A DNA stretch of 64,000 bases. Origin: Gammaproteobacteria bacterium (GTDB lineage: Bacteria; Pseudomonadota; Gammaproteobacteria; Pseudomonadales; Cellvibrionaceae). Positions 17,595-27,612 of this stretch are shown in pieces. Position 1 is the stretch's first letter, and each line of letters begins with the position of its first letter. The position numbers were made by a program, and so were the translations under genes. Location of the stretch: assembly GCA_004173475.1 (NCBI GenBank), contig SEBU01000002.1, forward strand, positions 124,001 to 188,000, written 5' to 3'. The notes under the pieces were generated by a model. That model searched no databases and was not told the DNA's origin. It saw nothing but the letters and a program-made list of their open reading frames with translations.

Positions 17595-20225
17595 TCAAGA
17601 TTCCATTTCAGCCGTCATATTGAAATGTGTCATTTGGTTAACAATGGTTTCGGCTGCTTTTTTCCCTGCCAAAAATGCGTGGTCGGAGTTGTAATATTCC
17701 CACTCGCTGTAACGTCCCGCCAAAATAATATTGAATTTCTCCAGCCAGGCTTTCACGGTTGACACGTTTTTATTGCGAGCATGATCGTAAATTACATATG
17801 CGTAGGGCATATCAACAAGGTTGGCTGTAATAACTTTATCTTCAGGATTCATCATGCCAACCTTAATACAATCTTCGATACAACGAGCAATCAGCTCATC
17901 ACCATCCACTGGTAAGGGCTTCCAGGGAGAATATGAAATTTCGCAGGTGAAACCAAAGCCGCCCTTCGCATTACATTCTGGGCTCGCGTTGCCCTGAACA
18001 AAGATGCGGTGAAAAATAGTGTCTTCTGGATAATAAATCCAATGTTTGTCCGTTACGTTTTCGCGTGCAATGCCTATGTTCACGCAACGAATAGATATGT
18101 GTCTTAGTCCGCGCGCCGCCTTCTGAACCTCTTCAGGTGCGTCCGAACCTATCAGTCGCACTAATTCTGGCAGAGGCATTGTTGAAATTAGATTATCGTA
18201 GCGGTAGCGGCGGCCATCTGCCAATACAACCATATGTTCACGCGGAACAATTTGCACGACGTCTGCATTCAGTTCGATATCACCTTTAATATGCGGAACG
18301 AAGCCGGACATTAAAGCCTGAAATCCGCCTTTTTTAGGATAGCCAAAACGCGCGTTTGGGCCCATCGGTTTTCCGACAGGTTGCAATGCACCATCAATAA
18401 TTTCATCGAGATTTGGCAGCGGTACACGTCCACCCAACCAGGATGTTTCCATTTGCGTTAATGGAAGTGTCCACAGCTTTTTGTTGTAAGGAATCGCAAA
18501 ATGTTTCGCAATTCCGGCACCCCATACTTTGTAAATAAACTCTTCAAAATTCTGTGTTTCTCGTTTCACTCCAGTTGAACTTGCATTGGCAGCATCCAGG
18601 GTTCCGTCTGCGCAGCAGTCATCTATTTTCGACAAGTTGCACTGTTTTTCTGCGTCTTTGACTACACCGTAACGCGCTTCAACGGCGCCCACAATACAAT
18701 CTTTAATCACCTGTGGTGGTAAACCGTAGAGCGCACCCTGGAACGGGTAGCGGGTATGAACATTTTTGCTATAAACCCAGGCTTCCCGGTTTTGCCAGTG
18801 TTGATTATCACCTAACAATATATCGTAGAGCTTTAAAACATAGGGGTCGTTAGAAAACATAATGTGACCCGCATAATCAAATGTGAAACCCTTATCTTGT
18901 ATTGATCGGCACCAGCCACCCACGGTCGCATTTCGCTCAAGCAAAACTGTATCTTTTCCTAAATGATAAGCGGCGCTTAATCCGGTTGGGCCGCCACCAA
19001 TAATCAATGCATTCACCTTTTTAGCTGGTTTGGCTGGCAAAGGATTTATAGTTTTTTGTTCCAAAGTTGTTTGTTCAGATGAACTGTCCTTAGCAGCGGT
19101 TTCAAAAAAATTAATGGTATGGAAATTATTACGTGGGCGCGTGTTTTTTAACAATTTCACCATACTTGTTGCAGTTTTTTCCCAAGAGGTCGCGTTAACA
19201 ATACCCCTCATTTTTGCAGCCATAGTATTTTTTTGTTTCTCGGATAAATTTAAGGCAGTTTTGCAAGCAGAGATAAATTCGTCAGTACTATGAGCAATAG
19301 AAACGGTGTCGCTATACGGAATGGCTACGTCAGTAATTGCGGTGCTAACTATCGGTAATTCAGCCGCCATATATTCCAGCACTTTTGTAGGGCTGATAAA
19401 ACGTGTCGATTCGTTAAGCGCAAATGGCATTAAGCATACATCCCACCCTGCGAGAAATTGCGGTAACGACTCATAAGGTTGTTGGCCGAGGTAATGGATA
19501 TTGTCTCGCTTGGGTAAAGTTGCAGGATCAATTTTCACAACTGGCCCAACGATTACGATTTGCCACAGGGGATTAGCGTCAGCCACCGCAGCTATTAAAT
19601 TCAGATCAAGACGCTCGTCGATAACGCCGTAAAATCCAAGCCTTGGCGTCGCAATATTTTTCTGCGAAGAATGTACGTCGTTACGTGTCAAGGCTTTCGC
19701 AAAATGATTCGCATCTACGCTGCTTGGAAAACAATGCACGTTGGCATGTAAATTTCTTTTGGATTGATAAAGGCTTGGTCCACCGGTAAACACAATGTCA
19801 GCGACACTTAATAACGCTTTCTCACGTTGAATTAATTGTTTGGGTGCGTTTTGAAAGGCGGAGAGTTCATCCATGCAGTCGTATACAACTAATTTTCCGC
19901 GAGTTTGTTTAAGCAAAGGCAACGCCATTGGCGTGTAAAACCAAACAATTGGATCTTCATCTATAGGAACTAGATTTGCTACCAGCGGCTCAAGTTCTGC
20001 AATTTGGTCATCGTGAAATCCCGGCGCATTTACAGGCGTATGAGGTTGGCAAATAGTTATATTTTCTGATGGATTATAACTTTTTATGAAGCTTTCACCG
20101 GCGTGAAAAATCGGTTCTTCAACAACAACAATTTTATAATGACGCGCCAAGTGAGTGAGTAAATGTTGTGGGCGTTGATAAACAAAATCCCAGCGAAGAT
20201 GACAAAAAACGATAATTGTAGGCAT
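17595..20225 (-). CDS. Glycosyltransferase fused to UDP-galactopyranose-mutase-like FAD oxidoreductase
   Basis: 876 residues, cytoplasmic. Residues 1 to about 362 form a GT-B glycosyltransferase: N-terminal IIVFCHLRWDFVYQRPQHLL and a donor-site segment SPTKVLEYMAAELPIVST at 278-295 (E284). A polar linker of about 40 residues follows. From about 404 to the end is a Rossmann FAD domain with IIGGGPTGLSAA (GxGxxG at 410-415), an acidic ribose-binding E430 and GGWCRS, resembling UDP-galactopyranose mutase or protoporphyrinogen-oxidase-like amine oxidases. It could supply or modify a sugar and transfer it. It is divergent from a GH2 gene and a GH1-RmlD fusion, suggesting one glycan pathway. CGGAG precedes ATG 20225. 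Activity on a galactofuranose-type sugar is a guess. Confidence 0.85.
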   Translation of the reverse strand: MPTIIVFCHLRWDFVYQRPQHLLTHLARHYKIVVVEEPIFHAGESFIKSYNPSENITICQPHTPVNAPGFHDDQIAELEPLVANLVPIDEDPIVWFYTPMALPLLKQTRGKLVVYDCMDELSAFQNAPKQLIQREKALLSVADIVFTGGPSLYQSKRNLHANVHCFPSSVDANHFAKALTRNDVHSSQKNIATPRLGFYGVIDERLDLNLIAAVADANPLWQIVIVGPVVKIDPATLPKRDNIHYLGQQPYESLPQFLAGWDVCLMPFALNESTRFISPTKVLEYMAAELPIVSTAITDVAIPYSDTVSIAHSTDEFISACKTALNLSEKQKNTMAAKMRGIVNATSWEKTATSMVKLLKNTRPRNNFHTINFFETAAKDSSSEQTTLEQKTINPLPAKPAKKVNALIIGGGPTGLSAAYHLGKDTVLLERNATVGGWCRSIQDKGFTFDYAGHIMFSNDPYVLKLYDILLGDNQHWQNREAWVYSKNVHTRYPFQGALYGLPPQVIKDCIVGAVEARYGVVKDAEKQCNLSKIDDCCADGTLDAANASSTGVKRETQNFEEFIYKVWGAGIAKHFAIPYNKKLWTLPLTQMETSWLGGRVPLPNLDEIIDGALQPVGKPMGPNARFGYPKKGGFQALMSGFVPHIKGDIELNADVVQIVPREHMVVLADGRRYRYDNLISTMPLPELVRLIGSDAPEEVQKAARGLRHISIRCVNIGIARENVTDKHWIYYPEDTIFHRIFVQGNASPECNAKGGFGFTCEISYSPWKPLPVDGDELIARCIEDCIKVGMMNPEDKVITANLVDMPYAYVIYDHARNKNVSTVKAWLEKFNIILAGRYSEWEYYNSDHAFLAGKKAAETIVNQMTHFNMTAEMES

Positions 20226-20557
20226 ATCGGCTCCGTATATAATTGAGGGCGTTTAAATTCAAGTTGATTTCTATGAACTAGAATTAATCACCTGGTGCTT
20301 GTTAATCGGCATGACTTTCCGTATCAAATATCCAATTAAAATAATTTATTTATGCGTCACATTATTTTTTTTGTGTGTCGCAGTTATTTTTATAATGAGA
20401 CGCAATTCAATTTCTTTCCGTACGTTAACGAACCTTGATTTTTATAACTGGCTGATAAGATTAGAGATATCAAATTATTATTTATTTAGGATAATGGATT
20501 GAATTATTTCTAGATTTTTTTAATGTGATTTTCGGAAAATCGACTTTGGAGTGAAAT
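20226..20557. other. Divergent promoter region of the carbohydrate locus
   Basis: AT-rich. It must hold the promoters for the minus-strand GT-FAD gene and the plus-strand GH2 operon. A 67-codon frame inside shows no usable ribosome site or family resemblance and is not called. No clear operator was identified. Confidence 0.5.
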
Positions 20558-22336
20558 ATGAAACAAGATAATTTTGCGTATCCACGTCCACAATTGGTGA
20601 GAGAAAATTGGATGTCCCTAAATGGAAAGTGGAAGTTTGCATTCGATGATGAAAACAAATTCGAAAACTTTCCTGGTTCAATTCCTTGGTCGACGGAAAT
20701 TCTTGTACCTTTTCCACCTGAATCGGAAACAAGCGGAGTAGGTGACCGCGGTTACCACCATGCATGCTGTTATCAGCGCGAATTCGAAATTGCTGCGAAC
20801 GGTCAGCGTGTGCTTTTACATTTTGGTGCGGTTGATTATCGTGCGAGAGTCTGGGTTAATGGCCATCTCGTTGTAGAACACACTGGTGGACATACACCAT
20901 TTTCGGCGGATATCACTTTTGCGCTAGGGGATGCCAATCGCCACGTCGTCACGGTATATGCTGAAGACGATCCCCACGACTTAGCCAAGCCCCGCGGAAA
21001 ACAAGATTGGCAATTACAGCCTCACTCAATTTGGTATCCAAGAACCACCGGAATTTGGCAAACAGTTTGGTTGGAGGTAGTGGCGAAAACGTACATCAAT
21101 AAAATTCGCTGGACGCCAAATTTTGACGGTTTTGAAATTGGTTGTGAAACCATGATTGCTGGTGATCTAAACGCAAATTTTACAGTTGAAGTAAAAATAT
21201 CTCACAACGGAAAATTATTAGCGGATGACCACTATAAAATTATAGGACATGAGGCAGCGAGGAAAATAAGTTTATCAGACCCGGGAATTGATGATTCGCG
21301 CAATGAATTATTATGGAGCCCGGAGCGGCCCACGTTGTTAGACGCGGAACTTATATTGTTACGCGACGGTGAAGTTATCGATAAAGTTTATTCCTACACC
21401 GCATTGCGTTCCGCTCACATTAATCGCGATAGGTTTATGCTTAACGGCAGACCTTATTTTTTACGTTTGGTGCTTGATCAAGGATATTGGCCAGACACTA
21501 TGTTAACGGCACCTTCTGATGATGCGTTGCGTAAAGATGTAGAGCTCACCAAGGCGATGGGATTTAATGGTGTAAGAAAACATCAAAAAATCGAAGACCC
21601 ACGTTATTTATACTGGGCAGATAAATTAGGTTTATTAGTGTGGGAAGAAATGCCCTCTGCATACCGATTCACTCCTACAGCTATCAAACGCTTAGTGCAC
21701 GAATGGGAAGAGGTTATTGATCGCGACTATAGTCATCCCTGCATAATCGTTTGGGTACCTTTCAACGAATCCTGGGGAGTGCCAAATCTTACCTCAACAC
21801 AGGCGCACAGAAATGCTGTTGAAGCGCTCTATCATCTAACGCGCACTTTTGATTCGACTCGTCCAGTCATTGGCAACGACGGTTGGGAAGCTTCTGCAAC
21901 TGATTTGATCGGTATTCATGATTACGATTCAAATCCGCGCAGCCTAGCTGCACGTTACGGCGCTGCGCTTCAGCAAGAACTATTTGATCGTCGTCGTCCC
22001 GGCGGAAGAATTCTTACATTGGATGGTTATCCACATCGTGGGCAACCTATAGTTCTCACCGAGTTTGGCGGCATCGCTTATGCGAAAAGGCGTCATTCAG
22101 AAGAGGGGCAAGAGATGTGGGGCTATTCGCAAGCTTCAAGTGATGAAGATTTTTATGTTCGTTATCAACAACTTTTAGAAGTTGTTAATGATACGCCAAT
22201 GTTCAGTGGTTTTTGTTACACGCAATTTGCCGACACCTTTCAAGAAGCCAACGGTTTGCTTTTTGCGGATCGAACTCCCAAATTGCCACTCGAAAGAATT
22301 GCCGCAGCAACATGTAATCGAAAGACAGAAAAGTAA
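20558..22336 (+). CDS. Glycoside hydrolase family 2 enzyme, cytoplasmic
   Basis: 592 residues without signal peptide. It has the GH2 order of sugar-binding jelly roll (about 10-175, beginning RPQLVRENWMSLNGKW), an Ig-like domain (about 180-285) and a TIM barrel (from about 290). Acid/base E404 lies in VPFNESWG and nucleophile E502 in LTEFGGIA, both characteristic of retaining GH2 beta-galactosidases, glucuronidases and mannosidases. The exact sugar is not deducible. It is shorter than LacZ and lacks the C-terminal domains. GGAG lies upstream of the ATG, and the GH1-RmlD gene follows 62 bases later without a terminator, so they form an operon. Confidence 0.9.
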   Translation: MKQDNFAYPRPQLVRENWMSLNGKWKFAFDDENKFENFPGSIPWSTEILVPFPPESETSGVGDRGYHHACCYQREFEIAANGQRVLLHFGAVDYRARVWVNGHLVVEHTGGHTPFSADITFALGDANRHVVTVYAEDDPHDLAKPRGKQDWQLQPHSIWYPRTTGIWQTVWLEVVAKTYINKIRWTPNFDGFEIGCETMIAGDLNANFTVEVKISHNGKLLADDHYKIIGHEAARKISLSDPGIDDSRNELLWSPERPTLLDAELILLRDGEVIDKVYSYTALRSAHINRDRFMLNGRPYFLRLVLDQGYWPDTMLTAPSDDALRKDVELTKAMGFNGVRKHQKIEDPRYLYWADKLGLLVWEEMPSAYRFTPTAIKRLVHEWEEVIDRDYSHPCIIVWVPFNESWGVPNLTSTQAHRNAVEALYHLTRTFDSTRPVIGNDGWEASATDLIGIHDYDSNPRSLAARYGAALQQELFDRRRPGGRILTLDGYPHRGQPIVLTEFGGIAYAKRRHSEEGQEMWGYSQASSDEDFYVRYQQLLEVVNDTPMFSGFCYTQFADTFQEANGLLFADRTPKLPLERIAAATCNRKTEK

Positions 22337-22398
22337 ATCGCGAATAAATCCTATTCATTCTTCATGATGTAATCGCAAAATTACAAAAAGGTTCCACC

Positions 22399-24678
22399 AT
22401 GACATTTAAAACAAAAGATTTTTCGATTCCTGTTTGGGGCGGAATTGAATGTACTGTTCATAGGTTAGGTAATAATTTCGGCGACCAATTACAACGCAAT
22501 GGGCATGAGGCTCGCGTGTCCGATTTGAAACTTATTGCTGAGCTAGGTATTAAAACCCTGCGTTATCCAATTATCTGGGAGCGAGTTGCGCCTCATGGTA
22601 TAGCCAAAGCGGATTGGTCGTGGGTTGACGAGAGGCTTGGCTTGCTCAAAGATTTGGGGATAAATCCCATCGCCGGATTGTTGCACCACGGTAGTGGCCC
22701 TGAATACACAAGTTTAATCGACCCTGATTTTCCACAAAAATTTACGGAGTTCGCCGTTGCTGTGGCGGAGCGTTACCCCTGGTTGGAAATTTTTACACCT
22801 ATCAACGAACCTCTGACGACGGCACGCTTTAGTTGCCTTTACGGTTTGTGGTATCCGCACTTGAAAGATGATCGCGCATTTTCAACAGCTGTGCTTAATG
22901 AATGCAAAGCAACGATTTTGGCAATGCGGGAAATTAAAAAAATCATACCCAATGCCAAGCTTCTGCAAACAGAAGATTTAGGCAAGTGCCACGGCACAAA
23001 AAAAATGCAATACCAATGTGATTTTGAAAATGAACGGCGATGGGTATCGCTGGACATCCTGGCCGGAAAATTAGATGACAACACCACTATGTGCAATTTT
23101 TTTAGAAAATTTGGTGGCATCAAGCAGGCGACTCTGGATTTTTTTTCCGATAATTATTATCCACCAGATATCATTGGAATTAATCATTACATCACCAGTG
23201 AACGTTTTTTAGATGAAGACAGAAAAAAATACCCGCACTGGTCCTACGCGCAAAATGGCAAGCATACTTATGCTGACGTGGATATTTTACGCGCAGATAT
23301 TCATAAGCGAGACGGTCATTATAAAATTTTAAAGTCGGTGGCCGCACGTTATAACTTGCCAATCGCTATAACAGAGGTTCACTTGGGGTCTTCGAGAGAA
23401 GCGCAACTTCGTTGGTTTATGGAAGCTTATGATGCCTGCTCAATACTTAAAGAAGAGGGCGTCGATATTCGCGCAATCACCGCATGGTCGTTGTTGGGCG
23501 CCTATGATTGGAACAGCTTGTTAACTCAGGATAATAATTTTTATGAGTCAGGAGCATTTGATGTAAGAGCAGGGAAACCAAGGCCTACCGCCGTAGCAAA
23601 ACTTATTCAACAATTATGTGAAAAGAAATCACCCAATCATCCTGTGTTGCAAGCAGAAGGATGGTGGAAAAATACCGAACACGTGCATTTTGCATTCGGT
23701 GAATCAAAAAATGCTCGTACCTTGCCTGTTATTGAACAAATGTTTCCGGAAAATTTGGCGAACGAAAATGTTCGACCTGTTTTTATTATTGGCGCAACGG
23801 GCACGTTGGGTAGGGCATTTGCGCATATTTGTAGCATGCGAAATATTTCCTATCTGCTTCTGTCAAGAAAAGAAATGGATATTGTCAACGAAGAACAGGT
23901 TGAAGCCTTATTTAGAGAACATGAACCGTGGGCAGTTATTAATGCTGCGGGCTTCGTGAGGGTTGACGATGCGGAATCTATGGCTGATCTCTGCTTTCGC
24001 GAAAATACTTGTGGTCCCGTCGTGCTCGCCCGAGCATGTTTAAAATTTGGTGCCAGGCTGTTAACGTTTTCAAGTGATTTGGTGTTCGACGGAAAAACCA
24101 AAAATCCGTATTGTGAAACCAGCGTGACGGCTCCCTTGAATATGTACGGCACGTCCAAAGCTTATGCGGAAAAATACGTTCTGGCCGAAAACCCGACGAC
24201 GTTGGTGGTGCGCACGAGTGCCTTTTTCGGGCCTTGGGATAATTATAATTTTTTAGCGCAGATGAAGAAATCCCTCTTGAATGAAAAACCATTTTTAGTG
24301 TCGAATGATCAAACCATAACACCAACTTATATTCCAGATTTGGTGAACAATTGTCTTGATTTACTTATTGATCAAGCTGAAGGAATTTGGCACTTAACAA
24401 ATGCTACAACAGTGACATGGTCTGAATTTGCTATGCATGCAGCTAATGTGGCGCGGCTCGATAAAAAACTAATTGTTCCTGTGGCGACCAAGGCGCTGGG
24501 ATTAAGGGCCACCAGGCCATCATATAGCGCACTCAAAAGTGAAAAGGGAATTTTACTGCCTGAGTTGAGTGACGCCACCTCACGCTTCTTCGAGCACTTA
24601 CCCTACGAAAAAAATAGCCGAGCACCATCTGGCGATTTTTATGAAGATTACCACCAGAAAAAATCACGGGCGGTTTGA
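22399..24678 (+). CDS. GH1-like glycosidase fused to RmlD-like sugar-nucleotide reductase
   Basis: 759 residues, no signal. Residues 8-410 are a compact GH1/clan-A glycosidase: LRYPIIWERV near 55-63, acid/base E137 in FTPINEPLT and probable nucleophile E326 in AITEVHLG. Residues about 458-735 are a short-chain dehydrogenase of the RmlD type, with IIGATGTLGRAF (465-471), the catalytic tail YGTSK (583-587) and a YIPDLV segment. RmlD makes dTDP-rhamnose from dTDP-4-keto-rhamnose. Joining a glycosidase to a nucleotide-sugar reductase is unusual. It lies in an operon with the GH2 gene and opposite the GT-FAD fusion. The ribosome site is weak. Confidence 0.85.
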   Translation: MTFKTKDFSIPVWGGIECTVHRLGNNFGDQLQRNGHEARVSDLKLIAELGIKTLRYPIIWERVAPHGIAKADWSWVDERLGLLKDLGINPIAGLLHHGSGPEYTSLIDPDFPQKFTEFAVAVAERYPWLEIFTPINEPLTTARFSCLYGLWYPHLKDDRAFSTAVLNECKATILAMREIKKIIPNAKLLQTEDLGKCHGTKKMQYQCDFENERRWVSLDILAGKLDDNTTMCNFFRKFGGIKQATLDFFSDNYYPPDIIGINHYITSERFLDEDRKKYPHWSYAQNGKHTYADVDILRADIHKRDGHYKILKSVAARYNLPIAITEVHLGSSREAQLRWFMEAYDACSILKEEGVDIRAITAWSLLGAYDWNSLLTQDNNFYESGAFDVRAGKPRPTAVAKLIQQLCEKKSPNHPVLQAEGWWKNTEHVHFAFGESKNARTLPVIEQMFPENLANENVRPVFIIGATGTLGRAFAHICSMRNISYLLLSRKEMDIVNEEQVEALFREHEPWAVINAAGFVRVDDAESMADLCFRENTCGPVVLARACLKFGARLLTFSSDLVFDGKTKNPYCETSVTAPLNMYGTSKAYAEKYVLAENPTTLVVRTSAFFGPWDNYNFLAQMKKSLLNEKPFLVSNDQTITPTYIPDLVNNCLDLLIDQAEGIWHLTNATTVTWSEFAMHAANVARLDKKLIVPVATKALGLRATRPSYSALKSEKGILLPELSDATSRFFEHLPYEKNSRAPSGDFYEDYHQKKSRAV

Positions 24679-24723
24679 TCTATTAGGGGCGCCCCATAAT
24701 TTGTGAATTTTGTTAAATTGATA

Positions 24724-26622
24724 TCAGGCGCGCAGCTCCCTCGCTATATCTGCTAGTCGATAGGGTTTAGGAATTAGCGGAAATTTTTCAGATTTCGTCA
24801 TTTCTAACGCTTTACCAGCATAACCTGAAGCGAGAAGAATTTTTATGGAAGGCGCAATAATTTTTGCGCGCTTTGCTAGCTCAACCCCGTTCAGGCCCGG
24901 CATAGCCACATCGCTGAAAAGGACGCCTATATCCAAATGTTCGTTGAGAATTTTAAGTGCTTCCTCAGCATCATGAGCCGCGTAAACGTTGTAGCCGAGC
25001 ATTTTAAAAAGCTCAACTGCCATCTCAAGTACATCTGGTTGATCATCTACAACCAGGGCATGTTCTATTCTCTTTTCTATCACCTTAGATGCATCTGTGT
25101 CCGTCAGCCGCGGTAATAAAATAGACATGACGGTACCTTGCCCCGCAACGGAGTTGATCTGAATATCTCCCTTGCTTTGCGTAACAAAACCATAAACCTG
25201 GCTTAGCCCTAATCCAGTTCCTTTACCAATTGGTTTGGTGGTGAAGAACGGTTCTATAACCTTCGATATTAATTCGTTGGGAATACCGTGGCCGGAATCT
25301 TTGACATCCACCTTGATGTATTCACCCTCCGGTAAGTTATTAACTTCGTTATTGTTCAATTTGACGAGAGAAGTTTCAATGCTAATGCTACCGCCCTCCG
25401 GTGTAGCATCGCGCGCATTTACAACCAGGTTTAACAGAGCAGCTTCGAACAAGCTTGCATCAACTTTAACGTTTGGCAATGAATCGGCCAGTGTGATAGT
25501 AAAACGCAAGCCCTTATCATTTGCGCGTCGCAGTACCGATTCAAAGGAATTTATTACCTGATTAACATTTTGCGGTTCTGGATTGGAAGGTTGTTGCCTC
25601 GCAAAGGTTAACAATTGCTGCACTAGAGTCGCGCCGCGTTGGGTAGCACGTTGCATGCTGTCAATGACTTTTAAATCTTTCGGATCGGCTATTCGCGTCT
25701 GAAGAATAGCGAGACCATTAGTTAATATATTTAGCAAATTATTAAAATCATGCGCAACTCCACCAGTAATTTGCCCCATGGCTTCCATTTTTTGCGCTTG
25801 GAAAAGCGTTAGTTGTGCTTTCTCAAGGGCAGCAGCAGTTTCGCGACGCTCGGTAATATCGCGAGTTACTTTTGCAAATCCAATAATTTCGCCCATGTCA
25901 TTACGAACAGCATCAATAACCACATGCGCCCAAAATTTGGAGCCGTCCTTTCGAACACGCCATCCTTCGTTTTCGAAGCGACCTTCGCTAGCAGCGGTGA
26001 AAAGTGCATGATCTGGTAAAAGCTGTTGTCGATCTTCTTCAGTATAAAATCTTGAAAAATGTGTACCGATTATTTCTTCATCAAGATAGCCCTTAATACG
26101 CTTGGCACCCGAGTTCCAGTTTGTGACAATTCCCTCCGGAGACAACATAAAAATCGCATAGTCTGTTACGCCTTGCACCAGTAAGCGAAAGCGTTCTTCG
26201 CTCTCATGAAGTGCCTCTGCTGCGCGCTTGCGTTCGGTAATATCGCGCGTAACTTTTGCAAAACCAACCAGTTGCCCTTCGCTGTCTCGTATAGGGTCAA
26301 TAACGACGTTGGCCCAAAAGCGTGTGCCGCCTTTTCGTACTCGCCACCCTTCAGCCTCGAATTTACCTTCAGATAACGCGGTTCTTAGAGCTCGTGCGGG
26401 AAGGCCTGAATGTCGATCTTCTTCGGTATAAAAAGTGGAAAAATGTTGACCTACAATTTCGTCTGCCGTGTAGCCCTTAAAACGCTCCGCACCGGCATTC
26501 CAACTAGTTACAATTCCCTCGGGACTTAGCATGTAGATCGCATAATCAGTTACAGAGGTAACAAGGAGATGAAGCCTTTCGCTATTAGTAAGATTAGAGA
26601 TGCTGGTGTGACTATTGGACAC
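24724..26622 (-). CDS. PAS-PAS hybrid sensor histidine kinase with receiver domain
   Basis: 632 residues, no membrane segment, so a cytosolic sensor. Two closely related PAS/PAC units (about 18-132 and 145-260) share the repeated pattern TDYAIxMLSPEGIVTxWN. Then come a HisKA helix with GGVAHDFNN (phospho-acceptor H291), an ATPase domain with N-box N403, G1 DSGHGI (442-447) and GTGLGLS (468-474), and a C-terminal receiver with D571 in LFSDVAMPG. The duplicated PAS domains may bind a cofactor such as haem or flavin; this cannot be told. No dedicated response regulator is adjacent. GAGGAA precedes ATG 26622. It is convergent with the GH1-RmlD gene, with only 45 bases between. Confidence 0.92.
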   Translation of the reverse strand: MSNSHTSISNLTNSERLHLLVTSVTDYAIYMLSPEGIVTSWNAGAERFKGYTADEIVGQHFSTFYTEEDRHSGLPARALRTALSEGKFEAEGWRVRKGGTRFWANVVIDPIRDSEGQLVGFAKVTRDITERKRAAEALHESEERFRLLVQGVTDYAIFMLSPEGIVTNWNSGAKRIKGYLDEEIIGTHFSRFYTEEDRQQLLPDHALFTAASEGRFENEGWRVRKDGSKFWAHVVIDAVRNDMGEIIGFAKVTRDITERRETAAALEKAQLTLFQAQKMEAMGQITGGVAHDFNNLLNILTNGLAILQTRIADPKDLKVIDSMQRATQRGATLVQQLLTFARQQPSNPEPQNVNQVINSFESVLRRANDKGLRFTITLADSLPNVKVDASLFEAALLNLVVNARDATPEGGSISIETSLVKLNNNEVNNLPEGEYIKVDVKDSGHGIPNELISKVIEPFFTTKPIGKGTGLGLSQVYGFVTQSKGDIQINSVAGQGTVMSILLPRLTDTDASKVIEKRIEHALVVDDQPDVLEMAVELFKMLGYNVYAAHDAEEALKILNEHLDIGVLFSDVAMPGLNGVELAKRAKIIAPSIKILLASGYAGKALEMTKSEKFPLIPKPYRLADIARELRA

Positions 26623-26869
26623 ATTAATTCCTCAGTTTATTCAATCGGTCCGTGTTCTTAGCTAATTCCATACTCCTCGCGAAAATTGGATAAAGCCTGA
26701 TGACTCATACACGAAAGCTTCGATGTTCAAAATGTAAATGAAAAGTAAATTATTATAGCGGTTTAAGGCCTTTATTATGTGCTCCAGGCAACTTAATTTA
26801 TCTACCATTGCCGCTATCATCATTTTTTATTAAAAGTCTCGGTTTGGTTTTGCATAGGTCAGGTTAAAC

Positions 26870-27607
26870 ATGGGTATTCATGTTGGTTGTTCCGGTTGGC
26901 ATTATCTTCACTGGCTTGGCGATTTTTATCCTGCAGGCACTAAACCATCTGAATTTCTCAGGCTTTATTTTGAACATTTCGACACGGTAGAAATTAATAA
27001 TTCATTTTATCGCTTACCCACCGAGAACGCATTGGAAAGCTGGCGAGCCCAGGTTCCCGCAAGCTTCAAGTTTGCTGTCAAGGCAAGCCGTTATATTACT
27101 CACAATAAAAAACTCAAAGATAGCGGTGAATCTTTTGCGTTATTTTTTGAGCGCATCAGTTTATTAAAAGGTCGACTTGGTCCCATTCTGTTCCAGCTGC
27201 CACCTAGATGGAAATATAATGGTGATCGTCTCGAAGAGTTTTTCAATCGCCTTCCTCCACGTCATGAATATGTGTTCGAATTTAGAAATCACGATTGGAT
27301 ACGCGATGAGATGTTTGAACTTTTGCGCAAATATAAGATAGGTTTCTGCATTCACGATATGCCCGATAGTGCCACGCCTGAGGTGGTAACAGCTAAGCTC
27401 GCCTACGTGCGCTTTCACGGTAACGGAGAAAAGTATAGCGGAGGGTATTCTGATGAATTACTTGAGCTATGGGCAGATAAAGCAATTGAGTGGAGCAAGA
27501 ATCGCATCAACGTTTATATTTATTTCAACAACGATATAGGTGGTTATGCTCCAAGAAATGCTTTAACGCTAAAGGGCTTGATAAATAAAAAAGTAAACCT
27601 CAAATAA
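26870..27607 (+). CDS. DUF72 (YecE-like) TIM-barrel protein
   Basis: 245 residues with the DUF72 markers: opening IHVGCSGWHYLHWLGDFYP, then FDTVEINNSFYRLP, FKFAVKASRYITH, GPILFQLPP, YVFEFRNHDW, and a terminal VYIYFNNDIGGYAPRNA. The family has a TIM-barrel fold; its biochemical role is not established. The length is normal. The start at 26870 has a weak AGGT upstream. It is convergent with the LLM oxidoreductase gene, with five bases between. Confidence 0.9.
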   Translation: MGIHVGCSGWHYLHWLGDFYPAGTKPSEFLRLYFEHFDTVEINNSFYRLPTENALESWRAQVPASFKFAVKASRYITHNKKLKDSGESFALFFERISLLKGRLGPILFQLPPRWKYNGDRLEEFFNRLPPRHEYVFEFRNHDWIRDEMFELLRKYKIGFCIHDMPDSATPEVVTAKLAYVRFHGNGEKYSGGYSDELLELWADKAIEWSKNRINVYIYFNNDIGGYAPRNALTLKGLINKKVNLK

Positions 27608-27612
27608 ATCTT

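Noticed and set aside
20299-20502. 67-codon frame between the GT-FAD and GH2 genes
   Set aside because: Hydrophobic and aromatic by AT bias, no ribosome site, inside the shared promoter region.
24684-24702. Short palindrome with GGGGCGCCCC between convergent genes
   Set aside because: The stem has no real loop and no T-run directly after it, so it is too weak to call a terminator.
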